This document shows, piece after piece, positions 8,271 through 16,795 of a stretch of DNA of 64,000 nucleotides. The translations under genes and the position numbers were made by a program. The DNA is from Gordoniibacillus kamchatkensis. Its GTDB lineage: Bacteria; Bacillota; Bacilli; Paenibacillales; NBRC-103111. The DNA is taken from positions 18,306-82,305 of the forward strand of contig NZ_JXAK01000031.1 in assembly GCF_000829455.1 (NCBI RefSeq). The letters run 5' to 3'. The notes below the pieces were generated by a model, which saw nothing but the letters and a program-made list of their open reading frames with translations, did not search any database and was not told the DNA's origin. Positions within the stretch are counted from its first letter, which is position 1. Each line of letters begins with the position of its first letter.

Positions 8271-9683
8271 TCATTTCTTCTTAGTATTGGCGGATTGACC
8301 GGGCGAGACGGATGCGGCAGGCGCGGGAGACGCGGACGGTGCGGCGGATGCAGGTGCCATCACCGCCGGTCCCGTCACGCTGTCATCGCGAACTACGCTG
8401 CCGCCCGCCTCGATTCTGGAACGGAACGATAGCCCCGACAGCCGCTGGAGCAGCTCCGACCCGGCAGGCTCAACCATCGGCTCGGGCTTCGCCCATTTGG
8501 TCAGGATCGGCACTGCCCGCAGCGAGCAGTCGCCCGTCTTGCCGCATTCGGCCTGCAGCACGATCGTTTCCCACGTCTTCGCCACATCGTTCGTCGTAAA
8601 AATAAAATTGCCCAAGCTGTACGCAATCCATTTGCCTTTGTACGCCTCCAGCCCTTGCAGCACGTGCGGGTGGCTGGCGACGACGAGATCGGCGCCGGCA
8701 TCGACGTAGCGATGAGCGAGGTCCGTCTGCACCGGATCGGGCGTATCTTTGCGCTCCGTGCCCCAGTGAGCCAGCACGACGACGAGATCGGCCTGTTCCT
8801 TCGTCTTGCGGATCGTCTCCACAGGCACGGTGTAATTGTACGTGTCGGCGACGCCCGGCTGCTTCGCGCTTGCCTTCCAGGTGTTGTCGGGAACGACCCG
8901 GCTAAAGCCGAGGAAAGCGATTTTGATGCCTTGCTTCGTTATGAAGACAGGCTTCAGCGCTTCTTCCAAATTGTGTCCCGTGCCAACATGTTCGATGCCG
9001 TTCTGATCCAGATACTTCATCGTATCGAGCATGCCCGCAGCGCCGTAATCCATGATGTGATTGTTCGCCATGTTGACGACGTCGATGCCGGATTCCTTCA
9101 GGGCCGGCAGTGCCAGCGGAGACGAGCGGTACACGTACTCCTTCGATTGCTTTGTCCCGCCTTCCGTTACCGGCGTTTCGAGGTTGGCCACCGTCACGTC
9201 CGGCTCGCTAAGCAGCTGCTTTACGTTTTGGTAAGGGTAATCGTAGCCGTTTTGCAGCAGCAGCTTCTCGACCGTGTCCGCCAGCAGCACGTCGCCGACG
9301 AACGCCATGCGCACATGCGGCCCGGCCCCCGGCGCCCCTGCGGCAGGGGTGCCTCCGCCCTCCCGAACCGGCTTGCTTCCGTCGGCCGCCGAGCCGCCGC
9401 CCGTTCCGCCGCTCGCTCCACGCCAGCGCCGGTCCCTCCGGCTTCGCCGCCGACCCGCCTTGCGCCGGCCGCTCGCAGCGCCCGCGCCCGCCTGGGCCCC
9501 GCCGCTGCCGGCGGCATGCGGGGCCGCTGCTTGCGCCGGCGGCTTCGCCCCGGGATCGCTTGGCGCGGCGAGTTTATGCGCTGCTGCGGCAACGCACACC
9601 CCGGCGACAACAGCTGCGCCGACGATGAGCAAGCCGTAAGGCCGCCGCTTTCTTTTATGCCGCTGTTGTCTCGATTGGATCAT
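8271..9683 (-). CDS. CapA/PgsA-like surface metallophosphoesterase-fold protein
   Basis: This 470-residue protein has a short cytosolic basic end, one TM segment (~16-36), a long Ala/Gly/Arg-rich linker (~40-125) and a CapA domain. The domain has MAFVGDVLLADTV, NLETPVTEGG, NMANNHIMDYG, VVLAHWGTE and ASHPHVLQGLE. The family is linked to poly-gamma-glutamate or capsule export and anchoring, but no pgsBC genes are nearby. A Pro/Ala/Ser-rich C-terminal tail follows. It divides from the plus-strand phosphoesterase gene at 9773. Confidence 0.85.
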   Translation of the reverse strand: MIQSRQQRHKRKRRPYGLLIVGAAVVAGVCVAAAAHKLAAPSDPGAKPPAQAAAPHAAGSGGAQAGAGAASGRRKAGRRRSRRDRRWRGASGGTGGGSAADGSKPVREGGGTPAAGAPGAGPHVRMAFVGDVLLADTVEKLLLQNGYDYPYQNVKQLLSEPDVTVANLETPVTEGGTKQSKEYVYRSSPLALPALKESGIDVVNMANNHIMDYGAAGMLDTMKYLDQNGIEHVGTGHNLEEALKPVFITKQGIKIAFLGFSRVVPDNTWKASAKQPGVADTYNYTVPVETIRKTKEQADLVVVLAHWGTERKDTPDPVQTDLAHRYVDAGADLVVASHPHVLQGLEAYKGKWIAYSLGNFIFTTNDVAKTWETIVLQAECGKTGDCSLRAVPILTKWAKPEPMVEPAGSELLQRLSGLSFRSRIEAGGSVVRDDSVTGPAVMAPASAAPSASPAPAASVSPGQSANTKKK

Positions 9684-9772
9684 AATTGTCCCCTTATGGT
9701 AAAATCATGGGTAATGATGCAAAAGCTATCAAAAGTGTACATGAAAAATCGCGCTGCGAAAAGAGGCCTGCC

Positions 9773-10549
9773 ATGGAAAAAATCGCAATCCTCTCCGACG
9801 TGCACGGCAATTTGCCTGCGCTTGAGGCCGTTTACAAAGACATTGCCAGACGGCGCATCCGCCGCATCGTTTGCCTCGGCGACCTCGTCGGCAAAGGACC
9901 GCAGCCGGCGCAAACCGTCGACCGCATACGCGAGCGGTGCGAGTTCGTGGCGCAAGGCAACTGGGAAGCCGGCATCGCCCGCGAGCAGGAGCTGCCGGAA
10001 GGCAAATGGCAGCAAGAGCAAATCGGCGCGGAACGCATCGATTATCTCGCGAATTTGCCCTTTTCCATCGACCTGACGCTGAGCGGACAGCTCGTGCGCC
10101 TGTTCCATGCTTCGGCAGACAGCGTATTTCGCCGCGTCCTTCGCAAAGCGCCCAAGCGCGAAAAGCTGGAACTGTTCGCCAATACGCCGCAAACCGGAAC
10201 GCCGGATGGAGGCCGCACTCCCGACGTCGTCGGCTATGGAGACATCCATCTCCCCTACTTGCTGACGCTCAAACCGCGCGCAGCCGATTCGCGCCGCGAA
10301 AAAGGCCGGCAGCCGCGCGGCCGGACGCTGTTCAACGCGGGCAGCGTCGGCGTTCCGTACGACGGCATCGCGCAGCCGAGCTATGTCATCGTCGAAGGAA
10401 CCGCGGGCGATGAGCCGGCTCCGCTCTCGATCCAGCTTGTTCGCGTCCCGTATGACGTCGAGCTTGCGGCCGAAGCGGCGCGAGCCGCCGATATGCCGGG
10501 CAGCGAGCGCTACATCGCCGAAGTTCGGGCCGGTTTATGCTTCAAATAG
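9773..10549 (+). CDS. YfcE/MJ0936-like metallophosphoesterase
   Basis: This 258-residue calcineurin-like phosphoesterase has ILSDVHGNLPALEAV, CLGDLVGKGP and GNWEAG, then YGDIHLPY and FNAGSVGVPYDG. All are metal-binding blocks of the family. The substrate is unknown. I chose the ATG at 9773 (MEKIAILSD) because AAGAGG lies upstream and the domain begins immediately. A strong terminator follows. Confidence 0.88.
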   Translation: MEKIAILSDVHGNLPALEAVYKDIARRRIRRIVCLGDLVGKGPQPAQTVDRIRERCEFVAQGNWEAGIAREQELPEGKWQQEQIGAERIDYLANLPFSIDLTLSGQLVRLFHASADSVFRRVLRKAPKREKLELFANTPQTGTPDGGRTPDVVGYGDIHLPYLLTLKPRAADSRREKGRQPRGRTLFNAGSVGVPYDGIAQPSYVIVEGTAGDEPAPLSIQLVRVPYDVELAAEAARAADMPGSERYIAEVRAGLCFK

Positions 10550-10569
10550 CGGCAGCACGCAGCAAAAAA

Positions 10570-10604
10570 CCATCGGGCCCCGCTTCGTGCGGCAAGCCCG
10601 ATGG
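10570..10604. terminator. Terminator after phosphoesterase gene
   Basis: Stem CCATCGGGC / GCCCGATGG, preceded by AAAAAA and followed by TTTCTTT. It can act on both strands. Confidence 0.85.
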
Positions 10605-10728
10605 TTTCTTTCACTTCATGAAAAAGCATAAGCTGCGCCTATACTTGGGCTGATTCCGCGCGAGAAACGGGAGCCCGCCCGGAACGGACGGCCCCGCCTT
10701 TTTCTTCTTGCGCACAGCCCGTTTTGCG

Positions 10729-11283
10729 TTATTGCGGCGAAGCCGGCTGATACGTATGCAAGTACGTTTTGGCGGTATGATCGTGCATCGTCGGAACTTG
10801 ATACACGCCCATCCGGTTCATCAGCAGAAATACTTCGTAGGCGTCGTTGTTCGCCGCAATCGCGCTGCCCATGACCATCTGGCGCAAATTCGGGTCGGCG
10901 ATTTCCAGCGAAGCCCGCATCGCGTTCGTCGCCGCGCATTTGTGGCAGCTGAGCATGGCCATGAGAATTTGCTGGTCGGTAAAGCCGCCCTGCAGCATCG
11001 GAGCGACGCGAGCCGGATTGTCCAGGCCGTACACGATTTGCTCCGGCTGGACGCGGGGGAACTGGCCGAGCGGATTGCCCATCCCTTGTGCTGCGCTGTA
11101 ATCGTGCGTGTAAGCGACAATCTGGTCGTAATGCTGCATGCACCCGTGCAGATGCCGCCTCGCCATCTCGCGCACCCCCGGATCGCGGGCTTGCTCGGCA
11201 TAGAGCATGAAGTGGTTGATCGCATTCATTTTCTCGTTCAGAATTTCATGCACTTCCATCGTTTCGTGTGCGCCAAACGGCAT
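10729..11283 (-). CDS. CotF-family spore coat protein
   Basis: This 184-residue protein is built from two helical, ferritin-like halves, with EILNEKMNAINHFMLYAEQA and DPNLRQMVMGSAIAANNDAY. This is the CotF/spore coat family found in sporulating Bacilli. A role in the spore coat is inferred from the family. It ends near an IS-free 120-base gap after the 10570 terminator and is divergent from the MFS gene. Confidence 0.85.
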   Translation of the reverse strand: MPFGAHETMEVHEILNEKMNAINHFMLYAEQARDPGVREMARRHLHGCMQHYDQIVAYTHDYSAAQGMGNPLGQFPRVQPEQIVYGLDNPARVAPMLQGGFTDQQILMAMLSCHKCAATNAMRASLEIADPNLRQMVMGSAIAANNDAYEVFLLMNRMGVYQVPTMHDHTAKTYLHTYQPASPQ

Positions 11284-11380
11284 ATCCTAACACTCCTTTG
11301 CGGTGGTTGGCAAAATTGCCCAACGGGTAGGATGTCCGTTCATGGTCAAAATATACCAATACCGAGAGGAGAATGGCCGC

Positions 11381-12580
11381 ATGGCTCGCTGGAAAATCAA
11401 TTTGCTCGTGCTCTGGTTCGGGCAATTTCTTGTATTTGCCGGCATGACGATGATCACTCCGTTCCTTCCGCTTTATATCAAAACGCTCGGCGTCACGGAG
11501 GAGCACGCCGTCGCGATGTGGGCGGGCTTTATTTTCGCCGGCAATTTCGTCACGTCGTTTCTCGCCCAGCCGATCTGGGGCAATTTGTCCGACCGTTACG
11601 GGCGCAAAGTGATGCTGCTGCGCTCCGGCTTCGGCATGGCTGTCGTCATCGCGCTGATGGGCTTGGCCACGCATCCTTGGCAGCTCCTCCTGCTGCGGCT
11701 CGTGAACGGGACGATTTCCGGCTATTCGCCGGCCGCGGTGGCGCTCATGTCGTCCAATACGCCGCGAAACAAAATGGGCTTCGCCATGGGGACGCTGCAG
11801 TCGGGATCCGTCGCCGGCTCCATTCTCGGTCCTTTCCTCGGCGGGCTGCTGGCGGATTGGATCGGCTACCGCTACATTTTTTACGTGACGGGGGCGCTGC
11901 TGTTCTCCGCTTCGGTGCTGTCGATGCTGCTCGTGAAGGAGAAATTTAATCCCGAGGAAGCGGCCAGGCAGCCGAAAGTGTCGACACTCGAAGGGCTGTC
12001 TCAGCTGCGGCACATTCCGCAGCTGCCGGCCTTGTACACCGTCACGTTCCTGATCCAGTTCTCGATGCTGAGCGTTATGCCGCTCATCCCGCTGTTCGTC
12101 GAGAAGCTCGTCGGTCCTAGCGAGCAGATCGCCTTTTTCGCCGGCCTTGTCAGCTCCGTCACCGGCTTCTCCAACATGCTGGCCGCGCCGCTGCTCGGCA
12201 AGCTCGCCGACCGGATCGGCCACGAGCGCGTGCTGCGCATCGCTTTGATCGGCTCGTCCGTCGCGTTCGTGCCGCAAATTTTCGTGCAGTCGATCTGGCA
12301 GCTGCTCGCGGCGCGCTTTTTCCTCGGCATTTTCATGGGCGGGCTGCTTCCCGCAGTCAACGCGCTCATCCGCAAATTTACGCCGAACGGCATGGAAAGC
12401 CGCGCGTACAGCTTCAATTCCAGCTCGCTTGCGCTCGGCAATATGCTCGGGCCGGTCATCGGCGGGGCCGTCTCGGGCTTCATGTCGATTCGCGCCCTGT
12501 TTGCCGTGTCCGCCTGCCTCCTTGCCTTGAACGCGCTCTGGGTGCGCCGCAACCTCGTCGCCCGCCGCCGCGGCGTTTGA
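11381..12580 (+). CDS. MFS drug:H+ antiporter (DHA1-like)
   Basis: This 399-residue, 12-TM major facilitator has motif A (GNLSDRYGRKVMLL, residues ~65-78) and motif C-like AGSILGPFLGGLLAD, typical of multidrug or small-molecule exporters. The ATG at 11381 has GAGGAGA upstream; earlier in-frame ATGs lack such a site. It lies 88 bases before the ComQ-like gene on the same strand, so it could export that cluster's product, but a separate promoter seems present in between. Substrate unknown. Confidence 0.88.
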   Translation: MARWKINLLVLWFGQFLVFAGMTMITPFLPLYIKTLGVTEEHAVAMWAGFIFAGNFVTSFLAQPIWGNLSDRYGRKVMLLRSGFGMAVVIALMGLATHPWQLLLLRLVNGTISGYSPAAVALMSSNTPRNKMGFAMGTLQSGSVAGSILGPFLGGLLADWIGYRYIFYVTGALLFSASVLSMLLVKEKFNPEEAARQPKVSTLEGLSQLRHIPQLPALYTVTFLIQFSMLSVMPLIPLFVEKLVGPSEQIAFFAGLVSSVTGFSNMLAAPLLGKLADRIGHERVLRIALIGSSVAFVPQIFVQSIWQLLAARFFLGIFMGGLLPAVNALIRKFTPNGMESRAYSFNSSSLALGNMLGPVIGGAVSGFMSIRALFAVSACLLALNALWVRRNLVARRRGV

Positions 12581-12598
12581 ATGCCGATTTCCGCACTG

Positions 12599-12625
12599 TT
12601 CGACACCCCCTGGCAATGTTATGAT
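12599..12625 (+). promoter_or_regulatory. Possible promoter of ComQ-like/peptide genes
   Basis: TTCGAC (12599-12604) and TATGAT (12620-12625), separated by 15 bases, resemble a weak sigma-A promoter in the MFS/ComQ-like gap. The -10 is good and the -35 is poor. Confidence 0.35.
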
Positions 12626-12668
12626 AGGATGGAAGAAAGTTACTCAACACCTGTGCGAGGTGATTGTC

Positions 12669-13604
12669 GTGGACTGGTTGGAGCCTTACCGGAGCGAATT
12701 GCGGGAAGTATTCGCCGAAGCCGAGCGGGTTTGCGGCCGGCTTCCGGCACCCGTTGCCAAAATGGCGGCGGCTTACCTGGACAAGTTCTCGATTCAGAAC
12801 GAGGGGAGCGGCAAAAATTACATCTGCTATACGCTCCCCTTCTGGATGAAGGAAGAGACGCGCCTGAACCCGGAGCTGTACCGGCAGCTTTCGCTGGCGA
12901 ACGTGTTTCTGATGCTCCATTTTTTCATCCAGGACGACCTGATGGACAGCGGCATGCCGAATTGCCGGGAGATGCTGCCTCTGGCCAATTTTATGCAGCA
13001 TGAATATATGAGCGTTTACCAGATCTTGTTCCCGCCCGAATCCTCTTTCTGGAGCTATTACCGAACCTACTTGTCCGAATGGGCGGACGCAGTCCTGCAC
13101 GAAAACGACCCCGGCTACTTTGCGGAGCGGCATGGGAGGCTTGCGCACAAAGCGAGCCCGGTCAAGCTGGCCAGCACCGGCAGCCTTCTTCTCGCGGACA
13201 AGCACGAGCTTATCCCGGCGGTATCGGACATCGTCGACGCTGTGCTGGATACGCTGCAGACGGTCGACGATTACGCGGATTGGCAGGAGGATCTGGCAGA
13301 CGGAAACTATAACGCTTTGGTAGCGCTGGTCCGTTCTTTGCTGCCGGAGGGGGAAGCGGTTACCGAATCGGTAATGCATAAGTGGATATACGACCGGAGT
13401 GTGCTCGACCTTTACGCGCAAAACGCCGCCGACCGGCATCGTTCGTTGCGGCAACAGCCGTTCAACCTGCCTGATCTCGTTTCGTTTCATGGATCTCTTG
13501 TCGACAATCTCGTTTCTGCGGCCGCAACGATCGAAAACGAGAAAAGCAGGCTGATATCGGGCGGCTTATACTATTTATTGTCGAAGGAGGGAAAAATAGG
13601 GTAG
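12669..13604 (+). CDS. ComQ-like class I isoprenyl synthase, possible peptide prenyltransferase
   Basis: This 311-residue protein has the two Asp-rich motifs of trans-isoprenyl diphosphate synthases, DDLMD (89-93) and DDYADWQED (200-208), plus a central HKASPVKLA helix. Length and single-domain design resemble ComQ, which prenylates the Trp of the ComX pheromone in Bacillus. A standalone terpene or polyprenyl synthase is the alternative. I chose GTG 12669 because GCGAGGTG sits at correct spacing. A nearly identical GCGAGGTGAT precedes the peptide gene 71 bases downstream, suggesting matched expression. The function as a peptide prenyltransferase is inferred from motif plus neighbour. Confidence 0.7.
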   Translation: MDWLEPYRSELREVFAEAERVCGRLPAPVAKMAAAYLDKFSIQNEGSGKNYICYTLPFWMKEETRLNPELYRQLSLANVFLMLHFFIQDDLMDSGMPNCREMLPLANFMQHEYMSVYQILFPPESSFWSYYRTYLSEWADAVLHENDPGYFAERHGRLAHKASPVKLASTGSLLLADKHELIPAVSDIVDAVLDTLQTVDDYADWQEDLADGNYNALVALVRSLLPEGEAVTESVMHKWIYDRSVLDLYAQNAADRHRSLRQQPFNLPDLVSFHGSLVDNLVSAAATIENEKSRLISGGLYYLLSKEGKIG

Positions 13605-13675
13605 AAATTGATAGTTTCTAATGATATACTAGAAAAGGGATATTTCCCCTAAAACTGTTGCGAGGTGATCGACCA

Positions 13676-13924
13676 ATGACAGCAGAGGAATTGAAGCACA
13701 AAATTGTTCGCAAAGCTTGGGAGGATGCCAACTTTAAAGCGAAGTTGCTATCCGATCCGAAACGAGCCATCAACGAAGCTTTTGGCATCGAGGTTCCTGG
13801 CAATATCAAGCTTCAAGCGTTGGAAGAGACCGACAACCAGTTCTACTTAGTTGTTCCTAAAGAGCCTTCGGCAGTTTTGGTCGCAGCAGGGGTTAAAAAC
13901 GAACCGACAATGGGTTGGGAATAG
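13676..13924 (+). CDS. NHLP-leader RiPP/pheromone-like precursor peptide
   Basis: An 82-residue small protein. Residues 1-62 match the nitrile-hydratase-like leader peptide pattern: a helical start, AWEDANFKAKLLSDPKRAI, FGIEVPGNIKL, then a DNQFYLVVP strand. The rest is SAVLVAAG followed by the tail VKNEPTMGWE. The A-A-G at 70-72 looks like a double-Gly-type processing site that would release a decapeptide with Trp81. It follows the ComQ-like enzyme and is closed by a terminator. No radical SAM, lanthionine or cyclodehydratase enzymes are adjacent. The leader family is fairly clear; the processing is inferred. Confidence 0.72.
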   Translation: MTAEELKHKIVRKAWEDANFKAKLLSDPKRAINEAFGIEVPGNIKLQALEETDNQFYLVVPKEPSAVLVAAGVKNEPTMGWE

Positions 13925-13942
13925 TTGTTCGACGTCACACAA

Positions 13943-13971
13943 AATAGCTTGCCCTGTCAGGGCAAGCTATT
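13943..13971. terminator. Terminator between peptide gene and kinase
   Basis: A 13-bp stem (AATAGCTTGCCCT / AGGGCAAGCTATT) with loop GTC. It serves the plus-strand peptide gene and the convergent minus-strand kinase. Confidence 0.85.
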
Positions 13972-13979
13972 CTTATATG

Positions 13980-15812
13980 TCAAGACGGGACTGCGGACGG
14001 GAACGACATGATCACCTCGGTCCCCTTGCCTTTTTCGCTGACAAACTTGATATCGCCTTCCATAACTTCGATGATCCGGAACGTCACCATCAGCCCGAGC
14101 CCGGTTCCTTTCGTTTTCGTCGAAAAGTACGGCTCGCCCAGCCGGGCTACTTCTTCCGCATTCATCCCTTCGCCGTTATCGCGTATATGGATCCGCACTC
14201 GTCCCTCTTTTTCATAAGCCCAAATTCGGATGTGGCCCAGTTCCCGAAATGCTTCAATGCTGTTTTTAATAATATTGATAACCGCTTGCTTGAACTTCGA
14301 CGAATTGCCGCGTATGTACAAGTCGCGGGCGATTTGCAGCTCAATTTCTCCGCCGTTCAAACGGGCAAGCGGAATGATGATGCCCTCGATTTGCTTCAAC
14401 AACGATTCGACATGCATCGGCTCCACTTGGTCCAGCTGCGGCTTGGCGAACGTCAGGAAGTCTGTAATGATTCCCGCAGCCCGATCGAGCTCGGAGATCG
14501 CCAAGTTCATATACTCCTTTTCCTGGTCGCTAACTTTCATCAGCAGCAGTTGCAAAAAACCGCGCGTCACCTGCAGCGGGTTTCGCACTTCATGGGCGAT
14601 GGAAGCCGCCAGTTCGCTTACAATTTCCAACTTCTCGGACCGCTGCAGCCGATTGTTATATAGCTCCACTTCACGGGAATAGTTGACGATTTGCTCGTAA
14701 TATTCGGCCAGCTTCCGGCCCATGATGATGAGCAAGGTGATGACGAACAGCGTAATGCCCCACTTCCAAAGGATGAGCTCGTATTTCCCGGACGTAATGT
14801 AATAGCACAGCAGATCGACAACGATAGCCATCGCCAGCAAAGAAGTTCCCCAGGCGAATATCGCAGCGTCGCGGTTCCCCTTCATGGCGTAAGTGATCGA
14901 ATGAATAGTCAACACAACAAATTGCGCAATCATCATAAATCCTAAGGCGGTAACCGAGAAAAAGTAGTAAACGGGAAACAACCGGTACGAAACGAGAATA
15001 TCCGTAACCATCAGCACTGCGCATAACAACGAATAGCCGACTTGAACGATTCTGAAGGTTTTGACGAAATTACGGTAGCCTTTGCCTACGATTCTTTCGA
15101 AAAAATACGTCAACGTCGGCAAAAATGTGAACAGCGCTAAATCGAAGCCCGCGAAAAAGACCGGGCCGTAATCCCCGTGTTGTCCGAACATGTACGAAGA
15201 ATAGGTGATAAATAAAATCCCTGCTAAACAAATGATGGCAGTTAAGACGAGCCATACTCCGGTAGTCCTCGTTTTTCGCAGAAATAACGTACAGCATAGC
15301 ATCACGAATGCAATGAGAATAAATGCAGAGCCGATAATGAAGCTTTGCATATTTTGATCGATCTGCTTTTGCAGGACGGATTCTTCTCCATACTCGACAT
15401 CTCTGTTGGGGCCTGCGCGGCCGTTCATCGATTGCATCCACACGGTAACGGTGCTTCCCAGCTCTTCCTTATGCAGCGAAATCAAAAAATTGTTCGTGTT
15501 GTACGGGTAACTCCTGAAAGACTCGTACACAAGCCGGTCCTTAATATAAATTCGGACGTTCTGGGCCTTCAGCTGATTGAATAAAAGAGCGGGCCGTTCC
15601 GCTTCGAAATTCGGAATCGTAAAAGTAACCTCATACGACTTCATAGCCGGCGGCTCGCCTTTCGTTTCGGTGTCCAGCCGAGTAATTCGCAAATCCGATA
15701 TGGCCCCGTTCGCCGGTCCGGCGGAAAAACGATGAACTTGAAAATAAACGTATGTTACGGCAATAATCGCAAGAAGGCCGATCAGGATGAAATACCCGCC
15801 CCTTTTGCTCAT
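13980..15812 (-). CDS. 7TM-type membrane sensor histidine kinase
   Basis: This 610-residue kinase has TM1 (~8-26), an extracytoplasmic domain (~28-165), about seven TM segments (~168-385), a HisKA domain with H407 (SIAHEVRNPLQV) and HATPase_c (NIIKNSIEA, DNGEGM, GTGLGL). The core resembles KinB/KinD-like sporulation kinases. No response regulator is adjacent, so it may feed a shared phosphorelay; this is inferred. It is convergent with the NHLP peptide gene and could be its receptor, but that is speculation from position. Gene orientation differs from comQXPA. Confidence 0.9.
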   Translation of the reverse strand: MSKRGGYFILIGLLAIIAVTYVYFQVHRFSAGPANGAISDLRITRLDTETKGEPPAMKSYEVTFTIPNFEAERPALLFNQLKAQNVRIYIKDRLVYESFRSYPYNTNNFLISLHKEELGSTVTVWMQSMNGRAGPNRDVEYGEESVLQKQIDQNMQSFIIGSAFILIAFVMLCCTLFLRKTRTTGVWLVLTAIICLAGILFITYSSYMFGQHGDYGPVFFAGFDLALFTFLPTLTYFFERIVGKGYRNFVKTFRIVQVGYSLLCAVLMVTDILVSYRLFPVYYFFSVTALGFMMIAQFVVLTIHSITYAMKGNRDAAIFAWGTSLLAMAIVVDLLCYYITSGKYELILWKWGITLFVITLLIIMGRKLAEYYEQIVNYSREVELYNNRLQRSEKLEIVSELAASIAHEVRNPLQVTRGFLQLLLMKVSDQEKEYMNLAISELDRAAGIITDFLTFAKPQLDQVEPMHVESLLKQIEGIIIPLARLNGGEIELQIARDLYIRGNSSKFKQAVINIIKNSIEAFRELGHIRIWAYEKEGRVRIHIRDNGEGMNAEEVARLGEPYFSTKTKGTGLGLMVTFRIIEVMEGDIKFVSEKGKGTEVIMSFPSAVPS

Positions 15813-16029
15813 GCAACCACACTCCAGGGTAATGTTTTCGTAAACCAGTTCGACGTCCTTCTATATTTTTCCTCTAATTCCATTGCAGCAAACAATTACT
15901 TATAAAATTGTAAACAAACGAACGATGGAACAAATCCGGCAACCCCGGTAAACGCCCATGTCCATTCAGCCGCGGAGAACATAAACTGTAAAAAATGATT
16001 GACGCGCGCATTGGAAGGAGGGCAAAGCA

Positions 16030-16149
16030 ATGGCTGGAGTCGTAGGAGTGCCGGGAGCCGCTCCTTTTGCGTGGGGCGGTACTTGGGTCATTTGGCTGCT
16101 GGTGCTCATCGTGCTCGTATTCGTATTCGTTCCGAGGTTCTGGTGGTGA
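16030..16149 (+). CDS. YjcZ-like small membrane protein
   Basis: A 39-residue product with a short N-terminal glycine-rich part (MAGVVGVPGAAPFAWGG) and one hydrophobic helix (VIWLLVLIVLVFVFV) ending in PRFWW. It resembles the YjcZ/sporulation small-protein family common in Bacilli. GAAGGAGGG lies 8 bases before the ATG and a terminator follows. Confidence 0.65.
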   Translation: MAGVVGVPGAAPFAWGGTWVIWLLVLIVLVFVFVPRFWW

Positions 16150-16181
16150 CGTGGTGACGCACCGCTGACGGCATATTCGGC

Positions 16182-16216
16182 AAAAGGCTTCGCAGCCCGC
16201 GGGCCGCAAGCCTTTT
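16182..16216 (+). terminator. Terminator after small membrane protein
   Basis: Stem AAAAGGCTT / AAGCCTTTT with a GC-rich 17-base loop, followed by TGTCTTGATTT. It ends the small gene at 16030. Confidence 0.7.
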
Positions 16217-16340
16217 GTCTTGATTTGTCGGCTTGTAAGCGTTTTTTGTAGTCGTCATGCTGCAAATGTGCTAATATAAGTGTAGCGTGTCGTTCCTATA
16301 CGACAATACATATTATATGGGGGCAAAGGTTGGTGTTGCT

Positions 16341-16523
16341 ATGCGCCTGAATTGGCGGAAGGTCATTGTGCTTATTCTCGTCTGCGAGCTGCTCATGCTG
16401 TATTGGAGCACGCTGCAGCATAAAGAAGCCGTTCGCCAGATCCAGGAGCAGAACCTTCAGCAGGAGCGTCCGGTCTCTGCAGCGCCGCAAACTGCGGAGC
16501 GGCAAGTTTGGCAACAAGGGTGA
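16341..16523 (+). CDS. Small single-TM protein of unknown function
   Basis: About 60 residues: a basic MRLNWRK end, one TM segment (VIVLILVCELLMLYW), then a polar, Gln-rich tail that may form a short coiled coil (EAVRQIQEQNLQQE). An AT-rich -10-like element (TATAAG near 16275) lies upstream. The ribosome binding site is weak and ATG 16317 is an alternative. A GC-rich hairpin with a T7 run (about 16519-16547) follows. I do not recognise the family. Confidence 0.45.
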   Translation: MRLNWRKVIVLILVCELLMLYWSTLQHKEAVRQIQEQNLQQERPVSAAPQTAERQVWQQG

Positions 16524-16795
16524 GCCTTCGGGCCGGCCCTTTTTTTGTGCGATTGCACAATTTCATATGCAGCAACAAATGAGGGCGCACAGGCCGTTTC
16601 GACCTATGCGCCCTCAGCGATAGTTCCGGCATTCCCGAAACAAAGCGATCGCACGCCTCACATGCCGCCAGCCTGCCGCTCCGCTGCCATTCAGCCGCTG
16701 CTTTCAAGCCGGCGGCTGTCGCGTTTGCCGCAACTCATCATGATGCCGGCGCCGACGTTCCGCCCCGTCTTATTATCGATCCGCTTGCAGCGCCG

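Noticed and set aside
13980..15812. Calling the kinase ComP
   Set aside because: The catalytic core is of HisKA type with H407 rather than the NarL/DegS-type HisKA_3 of ComP, and it lacks an adjacent ComA.
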